DNA from: Candidatus Kapaibacterium sp.
GTDB taxonomy: Bacteria; Bacteroidota; Ignavibacteria; Kapaibacteriales; Kapaibacteriaceae
Direction of reading: 5' to 3'
Assembly (NCBI GenBank): GCA_030830285.1
Contig: JAURNF010000210.1
Span: 1 to 5,856, forward strand
Length of the DNA: 5,856 bases
The notes below the pieces were generated by a model. The model made no database searches, had not been told where the DNA came from, and saw nothing but the letters and a program-made list of their open reading frames with translations. Each line of letters starts with the position of its first letter. Within the stretch, counting starts at the first letter, position 1. Below, one piece after another: positions 1 through 5,856 of the stretch. Made by a program: the position numbers and the translations under genes.

Positions 1-215
1 GCCCCATTACCGAGGCCGACCGGAAGAGTCCACACATTTTGCGTCACTCCTTTGCAACGCACTTGCTCGATAACGGCGCGGACCTCTCTGCAGTGAGCGA
101 CATGTTGGGGCACTCGTCGCTGTCAACTACGCAGGTCTACACGCACGTGAGTGTCGAGCGACTCAAGGACGCTTACAAACAAGCCCATCCTCGGTCGCGA
201 CGGAGCCCTAAATGA
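1..215 (+). CDS. xerC: Tyrosine recombinase XerC/XerD-type, C-terminal fragment (5' end outside window)
   Basis: This is the last 70 codons and stop of a site-specific tyrosine recombinase, read from the first full codon at position 3. The family cuts and rejoins DNA through a 3'-phosphotyrosine; Xer proteins resolve chromosome dimers at dif near the terminus. Visible catalytic parts are the HxxR box (HILRH, fragment residues 11-15), the second histidine in LGHSSLSTTQ (residue 37) and the nucleophilic tyrosine in VYTHVS (residue 46, codon 138-140). The tail KQAHPRSRR resembles the AHPRA-type ending of XerC, while the LLDNGADLSAV stretch is shared with XerD, so XerC rather than XerD is a lean, not a proof. 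The DNA-binding SAM-like domain and the first catalytic arginine lie upstream, out of view. The compact Xer ending, without extra domains or neighbouring phage genes, favours a housekeeping Xer over an integrase. The stop overlaps the next start in ATGA, suggesting co-transcription. Confidence 0.9.
   Translation, partial: PITEADRKSPHILRHSFATHLLDNGADLSAVSDMLGHSSLSTTQVYTHVSVERLKDAYKQAHPRSRRSPK
202..205 (+). promoter_or_regulatory. Shine-Dalgarno-like GGAG before the dehydrogenase gene
   Basis: GGAG lies inside the last codons of the recombinase gene, six bases before the ATG at 212. It supports 212 as the start over the in-frame ATG at 230, which has no comparable purine-rich element in front of it. 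Ribosomes ending the recombinase at 213-215 would be positioned to restart here. Confidence 0.5.
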
Positions 216-1195
216 TCGTAGATTCGTGGATGCGAATCTCCGTTATTGGGTCAGGTCACCTCGGAACAATCCACGCGCGCCTCGCCGCGCAACAGTCCGA
301 CATTACGCTTGTTGGGATCGTTGATCCAGATCAAGCACGCGGAAGTGCTGTTGCTGCCGAGCACGGCGCCACATGGTATCCATCGATCGATGTCATGCCA
401 GATGTAGATGCCGTCATCATCGCCGCACCAACATCGCTGCACTTTGAGCTCGCCACTGCGTGCCTCGACCGTGGGTTTCACTGTTTCATTGAAAAGCCCG
501 TTACGGCTACCTATGGCGAAGCAGTCGCTCTGCGCGATCATGCTCGCTCATCAAACCGGATTATCCAAGTTGGACATGTTGAACGGTTCAATCCGGCGGT
601 GCGAGCACTCGCTGGTTATACAATCGAACCTGTCTTCATCGAAGCACATCGTCTGGCAACATTCAAGCCACGCGCGATTGATGTGAGCGTGATTCACGAC
701 TTGATGATCCACGACATCGATTTGCTGCTGTGGATGACCAAGAGCGAGGTGGTCGACGTGCAAGCAACGGGCGTGGCAGTGCTCACCGCAACCCCAGACA
801 TCTGCAACGCACGCCTGACGTTTGCCAATGGCTGTGTTGCAAACATCACGGCATCTCGCATCTCCGCAAAACCAATGCGTAAGCTACGTGTGTTTCAGCG
901 CGATAGCTATGTGTCGATGGATCTCGCAGCGGGCAGTGTCGAACTGTATCGCTTGATCGACTCTGCACAGATGGATCCATCGCATCACGTACCTCTTGGC
1001 ACGATCAACACCGAGCACGGCGATAAGATGATCGTGTTCGATACGCCCCACGTTGATGCTGTGAATGCTATCGCAGAAGAACAACGTGCATTCATCACAA
1101 GCATCACCACTGGATCGGATGCTGCCGTCACACTTGATGACGGTGCACAAGCAATCCGCATAGCTGAATGGATCGATCGCGTACGCCGGGCATAA
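212..1195 (+). CDS. Gfo/Idh/MocA-family NAD(P)-dependent dehydrogenase, possible nucleotide-sugar 3-dehydrogenase
   Basis: A 327-residue cytoplasmic oxidoreductase of normal family length. The N-terminal Rossmann fold shows the dinucleotide loop GSGHLG (residues 13-18) and an acidic residue at the end of strand 2 (D38 in GIVDPD), which usually favours NAD over NADP. AAPTSLH (71-77) and the family hallmark EKP (94-96) follow. The C-terminal substrate domain has the DxxxHxxD active-site pattern: D163, H167 and D170 in DLMIHDIDLLL. No signal peptide is seen. GHVERFNP (121-128) followed by EAHRLATFKPR resembles family members from lipopolysaccharide loci, including GnnA, the UDP-GlcNAc 3-dehydrogenase used to make 3-amino lipid A sugar. 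That reading is inference, because no gnnB or lpx gene is in view. The start at 212 is chosen for the ATGA overlap with xerC and a GGAG six bases upstream. ATG 230 (giving MRISVIGSG) is a compact alternative that would match typical family N-termini. The 3' end overlaps the next gene by 28 bases. Confidence 0.9.
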   Translation: MIVDSWMRISVIGSGHLGTIHARLAAQQSDITLVGIVDPDQARGSAVAAEHGATWYPSIDVMPDVDAVIIAAPTSLHFELATACLDRGFHCFIEKPVTATYGEAVALRDHARSSNRIIQVGHVERFNPAVRALAGYTIEPVFIEAHRLATFKPRAIDVSVIHDLMIHDIDLLLWMTKSEVVDVQATGVAVLTATPDICNARLTFANGCVANITASRISAKPMRKLRVFQRDSYVSMDLAAGSVELYRLIDSAQMDPSHHVPLGTINTEHGDKMIVFDTPHVDAVNAIAEEQRAFITSITTGSDAAVTLDDGAQAIRIAEWIDRVRRA

Positions 1196-2649
1196 GGCTG
1201 CACATTCGTGTATTGCTTGTGTTGTGCATGCTGCATGGTACGGGTATGCTGTTGTGTGCGCAATCTGAGTCGAGCGACTTTGCGCGTATTGGTCATGCCG
1301 CGTTCCTCTCAACAACCGCTACTGATTACCAGTGCGTTGGCGTAAATCCAGCGAACCTGGGCTTCGTGCCTGAAACGGAGATCTTCACGCTGGCTGAGCC
1401 CCTTGGCAGCGGCGTATCAAGGCGTCGGAAAGACTGGGCATTTACGATGCTCGAGGGCGGAGCATCGGTGCATAGCAATGCAATCTCGAAGGATGGACTT
1501 CTCGACGTTATCCTTCAGCAAGGCGGCGTAAAGTTCACTCCAGAGCAGAAGGTTGCAGCCGCAAATGCGTTCAGCGGCAATGGTATTCGCTTCAATGCTG
1601 ATGTCATCCTCATAGGACTCTCAGTCCAAACGCAGTGGGCTGGTGGGATTGCGTTCACCGTGCGCGAGCGGGGCTCGGGAAACTTCGTACTCAATAACGA
1701 AGCAGCTTCGGTGATCTTTGAAGGACGTCAAGCCGCGTATTTCGACTCACTAGCTGTGAACTGGCGTGGCGACACTGTTGGATTCGCGAAACGTCCGAAG
1801 CGCTATTCGGAGTTGTTCAACGGAACGATGTTGTCGATGGTGTGGTATCGTGAGTATGCAGCGTCGTACGGCGTTCGACTGCTCAACTTCCGACACGTGA
1901 AGCTCTACGCTGGCGTAACAGCAAAGGCTCTGGAAGCATTTGCCTATCTCGACGCCCGGGCCGACGGCACGAACTTCGCAGCGCGAAGCGCTCTAAGTCC
2001 GTACTTCGGCATCAATTATGGTAATGCAAACACACCCTCATACATCCCGGGCAGTGCGCTTGCTCCCGTCGGTCTTGGCTGGGGTATGGACCTCGGTGCA
2101 ACGCTGGAGTTGGGCGACCTCACGTTAAGTGCGTCAATGATCGACTTGGGGAAGATGACCTTCGACGGGAATGTGTTTACCGCTGGCGATACGGTGCTGA
2201 ATGGACTCTCGAGCACCGGGTTCAATAACTACAACATCTTCAACGAAGCACAGCTGATTACAGGAGATGGTGGGTTCTTCAAGTGGGGTGGTCTTCAGAC
2301 AGCAGCAACCGAACTACCAACTCGCGCGAAGTTCGGTGCGTCGTACTTCGTGAACTACCGCACGCGCATCGGTGTCGATGTGATCGCATCGATCAATCGA
2401 TCAGCAGGTTCACTCGAGCAACCGTTGGTTAGCGCAGGGATTGACTATCGACCACTCACGTGGATCAAGCTCGGTGGTGGCGTTGGTTGGGGCGGCACCA
2501 TGGGCGTGTTCGTGCCAGTATCCGTGATGTTCTCCTTCTTCGGTGGAACATGGGAACTGGGTGTCAGCTCACGCGACGTCGTCACCTACCTCGCTGCAAA
2601 GCAGCCAGTGATGTCTCTCGCCATTGGTGTAATGCGCCTACGCTTCTAA
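1168..2649 (+). CDS. Predicted outer-membrane beta-barrel protein, DUF5723-like
   Basis: A 493-residue exported protein without an assigned function. Residues 1-31 form a signal peptide: a basic start (MDRSRTPGIRLHIR), a hydrophobic core (VLLVLCMLHGTGMLL) and a likely signal peptidase I site after LCA, before Q32. C30 is not in a good lipobox, so a lipoprotein is unlikely. After a NPANLGF motif (60-66, a form common near the N-terminus of FadL/PorV-like barrels) the chain alternates polar and aromatic or aliphatic residues, rich in Gly, Tyr and Phe, as in transmembrane beta-strands. It ends in MSLAIGVMRLRF, with the terminal Phe recognised by the BAM machinery. WYREYAASYG (226-235) and the ending resemble DUF5723 proteins of Bacteroidetes/Chlorobi, but that family call is from memory and moderate. 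The start at 1168 lies 28 bases inside the dehydrogenase gene with no clear Shine-Dalgarno. Later starts (GTG 1219, ATG 1228) would remove the basic end of the signal peptide. Expression is probably coupled to the upstream gene. Confidence 0.8.
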   Translation: MDRSRTPGIRLHIRVLLVLCMLHGTGMLLCAQSESSDFARIGHAAFLSTTATDYQCVGVNPANLGFVPETEIFTLAEPLGSGVSRRRKDWAFTMLEGGASVHSNAISKDGLLDVILQQGGVKFTPEQKVAAANAFSGNGIRFNADVILIGLSVQTQWAGGIAFTVRERGSGNFVLNNEAASVIFEGRQAAYFDSLAVNWRGDTVGFAKRPKRYSELFNGTMLSMVWYREYAASYGVRLLNFRHVKLYAGVTAKALEAFAYLDARADGTNFAARSALSPYFGINYGNANTPSYIPGSALAPVGLGWGMDLGATLELGDLTLSASMIDLGKMTFDGNVFTAGDTVLNGLSSTGFNNYNIFNEAQLITGDGGFFKWGGLQTAATELPTRAKFGASYFVNYRTRIGVDVIASINRSAGSLEQPLVSAGIDYRPLTWIKLGGGVGWGGTMGVFVPVSVMFSFFGGTWELGVSSRDVVTYLAAKQPVMSLAIGVMRLRF

Positions 2650-2656
2650 GCGCTTA
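2647..2656. repeat. Perfect 10-base palindrome holding both convergent stop codons
   Basis: TAAGCGCTTA reads the same on both strands. Its first three bases are the plus-strand stop of the outer-membrane protein gene and its last three are, on the minus strand, the stop of the aldo/keto reductase gene. With flanking bases an alternative stem CGCT-TCTA-AGCG (2641-2652) can be drawn. There is no T-run on either side, so a standard intrinsic terminator is not supported; at most this is a weak bidirectional hairpin. Confidence 0.6.
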
Positions 2657-3625
2657 CCACGCGTATGCTTCGGGCGCTTGGTTCTTTTCGCCTGGCCAGA
2701 TTTCGTCGAGTGTAGCAAGTACTTCAGCATCAAGCGTGATGTCGAGTGTGGCAACGTTTGCATCGAGCTGTGCAATCGTGCGAGGTCCGATGATTGGGCT
2801 TGTCACACCATCTCGCTGCAGCACCCACGCGAGTGCTACATCAGCATAGTCAACACCAATCTTACGACACAGTGCTTCGTATGCTTCAATCTGCGGACGC
2901 ATCGTCTCTGCTGATGCAAGAAGTTGCGGACGCTTGCGGCGCACGGTATCCTCGACCGAGAAGATGCCACAGAGCATACCACCGGCGAGCGGACTCCATG
3001 GAATGAGTGCCATGCCGTAGGCCTTCACTGCTGGGATCACCTCAAGCTCGATACGTCGATTACGCAATGAGTACACACTCTGCTCGCTCACGAGTCCGAC
3101 CATGTGACGCTGCGCTGCTCGCTCATTAGCCATGGCGATGTTCCATGCTGCAAAGTTCGACGAGCCCACGTAGAGCACCTTGCCCTGCTGGATCAACACA
3201 TCCATCGCCTGCCACACCTCTTCCCATGGTGTGCTACGATCGATATGGTGCATCTGCAGAAGATCGATGCGATCGGTCTTCATGCGGCGCAGTGAATCTT
3301 CCACCGACTGACGGATGTGATAGGCTGAGCAACCGCGATCATTCACACCCGGCCCCATCGACCCGTAAAACTTGGTTGCCAGAACGATCTTGTCACGACG
3401 TGAGGGATCTTCCGCAATCCAGTTCCCGATCACAGTCTCCGTGCGTCCAACGCCCTTGTCGAATCCGTACACATTCGCCGTGTCGAAGAAATTGATGCCG
3501 TGCTCAAGGGCACGCGACATCACAGGGAACGACTCCTGCTCCTCGACCACGTGACCGAAGTTCATTGTGCCGAGGCACAGTTGCGATACGCGAAGTCCGG
3601 TGCGACCAAGTTGTACGTAGTTCAT
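2654..3625 (-). CDS. Aldo/keto reductase, probable NADPH-dependent, substrate unknown
   Basis: A 323-residue TIM-barrel oxidoreductase, complete and of normal family length, which would reduce aldehydes or ketones to alcohols with NADPH in the cytosol. The catalytic tetrad is visible: D48 and Y53 in FFDTANVYG, K85 in LATKFYG, and H126 in LLQMHHID. The N-terminal MNYVQLGRTGLRVSQLCLGTMNFG is the standard opening strand. A cofactor phosphate-binding loop is likely at SPIIGPRTIAQLDAN near residue 280, and the protein ends EAYAW, as close relatives do. The start at 3625 matches the family. The reading frame continues to an ATG ending at 3685, but the extra 20 residues look like noise and would cover the leuS promoter and first codon. 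No clear Shine-Dalgarno precedes 3625. The gene stands alone between a convergent and a divergent neighbour, so context does not hint at the substrate. The LLQMHHIDRSTPWEE form is widespread in soil and water bacteria. Confidence 0.92.
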   Translation of the reverse strand: MNYVQLGRTGLRVSQLCLGTMNFGHVVEEQESFPVMSRALEHGINFFDTANVYGFDKGVGRTETVIGNWIAEDPSRRDKIVLATKFYGSMGPGVNDRGCSAYHIRQSVEDSLRRMKTDRIDLLQMHHIDRSTPWEEVWQAMDVLIQQGKVLYVGSSNFAAWNIAMANERAAQRHMVGLVSEQSVYSLRNRRIELEVIPAVKAYGMALIPWSPLAGGMLCGIFSVEDTVRRKRPQLLASAETMRPQIEAYEALCRKIGVDYADVALAWVLQRDGVTSPIIGPRTIAQLDANVATLDITLDAEVLATLDEIWPGEKNQAPEAYAW

Positions 3626-3658
3626 AGGGTTGAGGCGGTAATTGTGGCGAAATGAGCT

Positions 3659-3666
3659 CGAAAATA
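3659..3666 (-). promoter_or_regulatory. Possible -7 element for the aldo/keto reductase gene
   Basis: On the minus strand this reads TATTTTCG, one mismatch from the Bacteroidetes consensus TAnnTTTG. It would start transcription about 30 bases before the ATG at 3625. No convincing upstream TTG element is seen at the usual distance, so this is a weak call resting on position in the divergent gap. Confidence 0.25.
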
Positions 3667-3671
3667 CGCGG

Positions 3672-3679
3672 TATCTTTG
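3672..3679 (+). promoter_or_regulatory. Bacteroidetes-type -7 promoter element for leuS
   Basis: TATCTTTG matches the TAnnTTTG consensus at all six fixed positions and ends four bases before the leuS ATG at 3684. A transcript starting a few bases after the box would begin at or within a couple of bases of the start codon, giving a leaderless or nearly leaderless mRNA. A TTG at 3642-3644 could be the upstream element, but the 27-base gap is longer than the usual spacing of about 19-21. Confidence 0.6.
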
Positions 3680-3683
3680 CGCC

Positions 3684-5856
3684 ATGCAGTACCCGTTTTC
3701 CTCAATCGAGCAAAAGTGGCAGTCCGCCTGGGCTGACCAGCAGATTTATCGCACCTCCGACGACACATCGAAGCCAAAGTACTATGTGCTCGATATGTTC
3801 CCGTATCCGTCCGGACAGGGCCTTCATATCGGACACCCGGAAGGCTACACGGCATCGGACATCGTGAGCCGTTACAAGCGGATGTCGGGGTTTAACGTTC
3901 TCCACCCTATGGGCTTCGATGCCTTCGGTCTTCCCACAGAACGTCAGGCGATGAAGGAGAACATTCATCCTGCAATCATCACCGAACGCAACATCACAAC
4001 CTTTACGCGACAGCTGCAAGCAATCGGGTTCGACTACGATTGGTCGCGCATGGTCAACACCACAACACCAGAGTATTACCGCTGGACGCAGTGGATGTTC
4101 CTGAAGATGTATTCGTCGTGGTTCGATCGCGCATTGCAACGCGCACGTCCGATTGACGAACTCCCTATTCCAGCATATATCACCGATGCAGCTGAGCAAG
4201 AAGCCTATCGCGATCAACACCGCTTGGCCTACATCGCCAACATCCCGGTGAACTGGTGCGAGGAACTCGGCACTGTTCTGGCCAACGAAGAAGTCGATGA
4301 ATGGAAGGGCAAGGGCTACACCGTTGAACGCAAGCCAATGCGCCAGTGGATGCTGCGCATTACTGAGTATGCAGAGCGATTGCTCGCAGGCCTCGACACG
4401 TTGAACTGGCCGTCGTCAACGCTCGACATGCAACGTCACTGGATTGGTCGCAGCGAGGGCGCCGAGATCACATTCAATCTTGTGGGCTCTGAGCAACGTG
4501 TCCACGTGTTTACAACGCGACCAGACACCTTGTTTGGCGCAACCTATGTTGTGCTTGCTCCAGAGCATCCATTGGTCGAACAGATCACAACGGACGCACA
4601 TCGTTCTGATGTTGCAACGTATCGCGATGCGGCTGCACTCAAGAGTGATCTCGAGCGAACAGAGCTGAACAAAACAAAGACAGGTGTGTGGACTGGTGCC
4701 TTCGCAGTCAATCCAGCAACAGGACAGCACGTACCTGTGTGGATCGCTGACTACGTGCTGGCACACTATGGCACAGGCGCAATTATGGCCGTGCCCGGAC
4801 ATGACGAGCGGGATCATGCATTCGCAACTGCGTTCAACCTCCCTATCGTCCAAGTTGTGCAGCCATCAAGTGGCACTTGTGATGTACAACAGGAAGCATT
4901 CAGTGATGATGGCACTGCATGCAACTCATCAAGCGCTCACGTAAGCATCGACGGACAGACATCTGCGGATGCACGCCGTACGATCATCACATGGCTCGAA
5001 CAATCTGGTCAGGGTAAGGGGCGCATCCAATACCGTCTGCGCGACTGGCTCTTCTCACGTCAGCGCTATTGGGGCGAACCAATCCCGATTCTCTTCTTCG
5101 ACGATGGAACACGTCGTGCGCTCGACGCCGACGAGTTGCCGTTGCTCTTGCCAGACGTGCAGAGCTTTCAACCCGCTGGCACTGGTGAATCACCGTTGGC
5201 AACGGTTGAACAGTGGATCAACGTGGTGGATCCAAAAACTGGTAAGCACGGTCGGTTCGAGACGAACACGATGCCGCAATGGGCAGGGTCGTGCTGGTAC
5301 TTCTTGCGCTATATCGATCCGCACAACAACGACACGTTCGTCGATGCGGAAAAAGAACGCTACTGGATGGGATCAACCGGTGTTGACCTGTACATCGGTG
5401 GTGGTGAACATGCCGTGCTGCACTTGTTGTATGCTCGGTTCTGGCAGCACGTGATGTTCGATTACGGACTGGTCTCCACAGCAGAGCCGTTCTCACGTCT
5501 CTTCCACCAGGGTCTGATCATGGGCGAAGACGGACGGAAGATGTCCAAGTCGCTCGGCAACGTTGTCAACCCAGATGATGTGATCGCGTCGCATGGCGCC
5601 GATGCCCTGCGTCTCTACGAAATGTTCTTGGGTCCACTCGAAGCATCAAAGCCATGGAACACACAAGGCATTGACGGCATCTCACGATTCCTCAATCGTA
5701 CGTGGCGCATGATCGTAAGCGAAGATGGTACTCGATCATCAGCTGTTGCTGATGTGCCGTGTACGCCTGAGCAAGATCTCGTGCTTCACACCACGATCAA
5801 GAAAACGCGTGAGGACATTGATGCGCTGAGCTTTAATACGGCTATCGCACAGTTCA
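3684..5856 (+). CDS. leuS: Leucyl-tRNA synthetase, 3' end outside window
   Basis: A class Ia aminoacyl-tRNA synthetase that charges tRNA-Leu with leucine; 724 codons are visible, lacking part of the anticodon-binding and C-terminal domains. The HIGH motif is at 48-51 (PSGQGLHIGHPEGY) and KMSKS at 619-623 (GEDGRKMSKSLGN). The CP1 editing domain has the threonine-rich TTRPDT (277-282) and AVPGHDERDHAF, where D377 aligns with the conserved editing aspartate. LRDWLFSRQRYWGEPIPI, TGTGESPLA and MPQWAGSCWYFLRY mark the return to the catalytic fold. The zinc-knuckle region keeps NWC (190-192), but the later Cys pair of E. coli LeuRS is replaced by DEWKGKGYTVERKPM, so zinc binding there is doubtful. 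About 30 residues (150-179) are inserted ahead of RLAYIANIPVNWC, as I recall for Bacteroidetes relatives. The start is the first in-frame ATG fitting the family. No Shine-Dalgarno is present, and a TAnnTTTG box ends four bases upstream. The 58-base gap leaves no room for a T-box leader. Confidence 0.98.
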   Translation, partial: MQYPFSSIEQKWQSAWADQQIYRTSDDTSKPKYYVLDMFPYPSGQGLHIGHPEGYTASDIVSRYKRMSGFNVLHPMGFDAFGLPTERQAMKENIHPAIITERNITTFTRQLQAIGFDYDWSRMVNTTTPEYYRWTQWMFLKMYSSWFDRALQRARPIDELPIPAYITDAAEQEAYRDQHRLAYIANIPVNWCEELGTVLANEEVDEWKGKGYTVERKPMRQWMLRITEYAERLLAGLDTLNWPSSTLDMQRHWIGRSEGAEITFNLVGSEQRVHVFTTRPDTLFGATYVVLAPEHPLVEQITTDAHRSDVATYRDAAALKSDLERTELNKTKTGVWTGAFAVNPATGQHVPVWIADYVLAHYGTGAIMAVPGHDERDHAFATAFNLPIVQVVQPSSGTCDVQQEAFSDDGTACNSSSAHVSIDGQTSADARRTIITWLEQSGQGKGRIQYRLRDWLFSRQRYWGEPIPILFFDDGTRRALDADELPLLLPDVQSFQPAGTGESPLATVEQWINVVDPKTGKHGRFETNTMPQWAGSCWYFLRYIDPHNNDTFVDAEKERYWMGSTGVDLYIGGGEHAVLHLLYARFWQHVMFDYGLVSTAEPFSRLFHQGLIMGEDGRKMSKSLGNVVNPDDVIASHGADALRLYEMFLGPLEASKPWNTQGIDGISRFLNRTWRMIVSEDGTRSSAVADVPCTPEQDLVLHTTIKKTREDIDALSFNTAIAQF

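Noticed and set aside
1..215. Recombinase as part of an integron, phage or transposon
   Set aside because: No attachment site, inverted repeats, cassette or phage gene follows; the gene runs directly into a metabolic gene by an ATGA overlap, and the ending is of housekeeping Xer type.
381..392. Palindrome CATCGATCGATG, with other GATC/CGATCG-rich spots (1170-1180, 2382-2405)
   Set aside because: These fall in coding sequence for common Ile-Asp/Asp-Arg/Ser-Ile codon runs and are neither spaced nor repeated in a way that suggests an operator or an origin.
884..1315. 143-codon minus-strand frame across the dehydrogenase/membrane-protein junction
   Set aside because: Antisense to two supported genes, His/Cys-rich random composition, no motif.
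3626..3685. N-terminal extension of the aldo/keto reductase frame to an ATG at 3685
   Set aside because: The extra 20 residues do not resemble the family, cover the leuS promoter box and overlap the leuS start; the family-typical MNYVQLGRTGLRVS begins at 3625.
3702..4220. 172-codon open frame on the minus strand inside leuS
   Set aside because: It lies antisense to strongly conserved LeuRS sequence including HIGH, has no recognisable motif and is Cys/His/Arg-rich as antisense shadows often are.
4416..4853. 145-codon open frame on the minus strand inside leuS
   Set aside because: Shadow of the editing domain coding sequence; composition is unlike a real protein and no start signal is seen.
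4969..5454. 161-codon plus-strand frame overlapping leuS
   Set aside because: Out of frame with a well-supported LeuRS, rich in Ser/Thr/Arg/Cys with no domain, so a frame shadow.

Overview
This is an ordinary chromosomal stretch from a bacterium of the Bacteroidetes/Chlorobi (FCB) group. An uncultured or little-studied lineage such as Ignavibacteria/Kapabacteria would fit, but the exact taxon is inference. The case for the group rests on three observations. A perfect TAnnTTTG element (the -7 box of the Bacteroidetes-type housekeeping sigma factor) lies directly in front of leuS. A predicted outer-membrane beta-barrel with an NPANLGF motif and a C-terminal phenylalanine resembles proteins of that group. 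The leucyl-tRNA synthetase carries an insertion and a degenerate zinc knuckle of the kind I recall from group members. Base composition looks mid-50s % G+C by eye and even across the window. I see no mobile element, CRISPR array, tRNA or rRNA.

Layout. (1) Positions 1-2649, plus strand: a tightly packed three-gene run. It begins with the C-terminal end of a XerC/XerD-type tyrosine recombinase, which overlaps a Gfo/Idh/MocA-family NAD(P)-dependent dehydrogenase by an ATGA. That gene in turn overlaps a signal-peptide-bearing predicted outer-membrane protein by 28 bases. (2) Positions 2654-3625, minus strand: a complete aldo/keto reductase that converges on the membrane-protein gene with only four bases between the stop codons. 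Both stops sit in one perfect palindrome, TAAGCGCTTA. (3) Positions 3626-3683: a 58-base divergent promoter region. (4) Position 3684 to the window end, plus strand: leuS (leucyl-tRNA synthetase), about 724 residues visible and cut off by the window edge.

Function. The dehydrogenase belongs to the branch with a GHVERFNP segment, which resembles nucleotide-sugar 3-dehydrogenases such as GnnA of lipid A biosynthesis, so an envelope-sugar role is possible. Its coupling to a surface protein gene fits an envelope theme without proving it. The Xer fragment and LeuRS are housekeeping. The aldo/keto reductase is a stand-alone oxidoreductase of unknown substrate. Coding density is near total: the only gaps are 4 and 58 bases, so no gene-free stretch over 300 bases exists. 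I did not find a new biological system. The most notable signals are the probably leaderless leuS start, the stop-to-stop palindrome, and the overlapped recombinase/dehydrogenase/membrane-protein arrangement.
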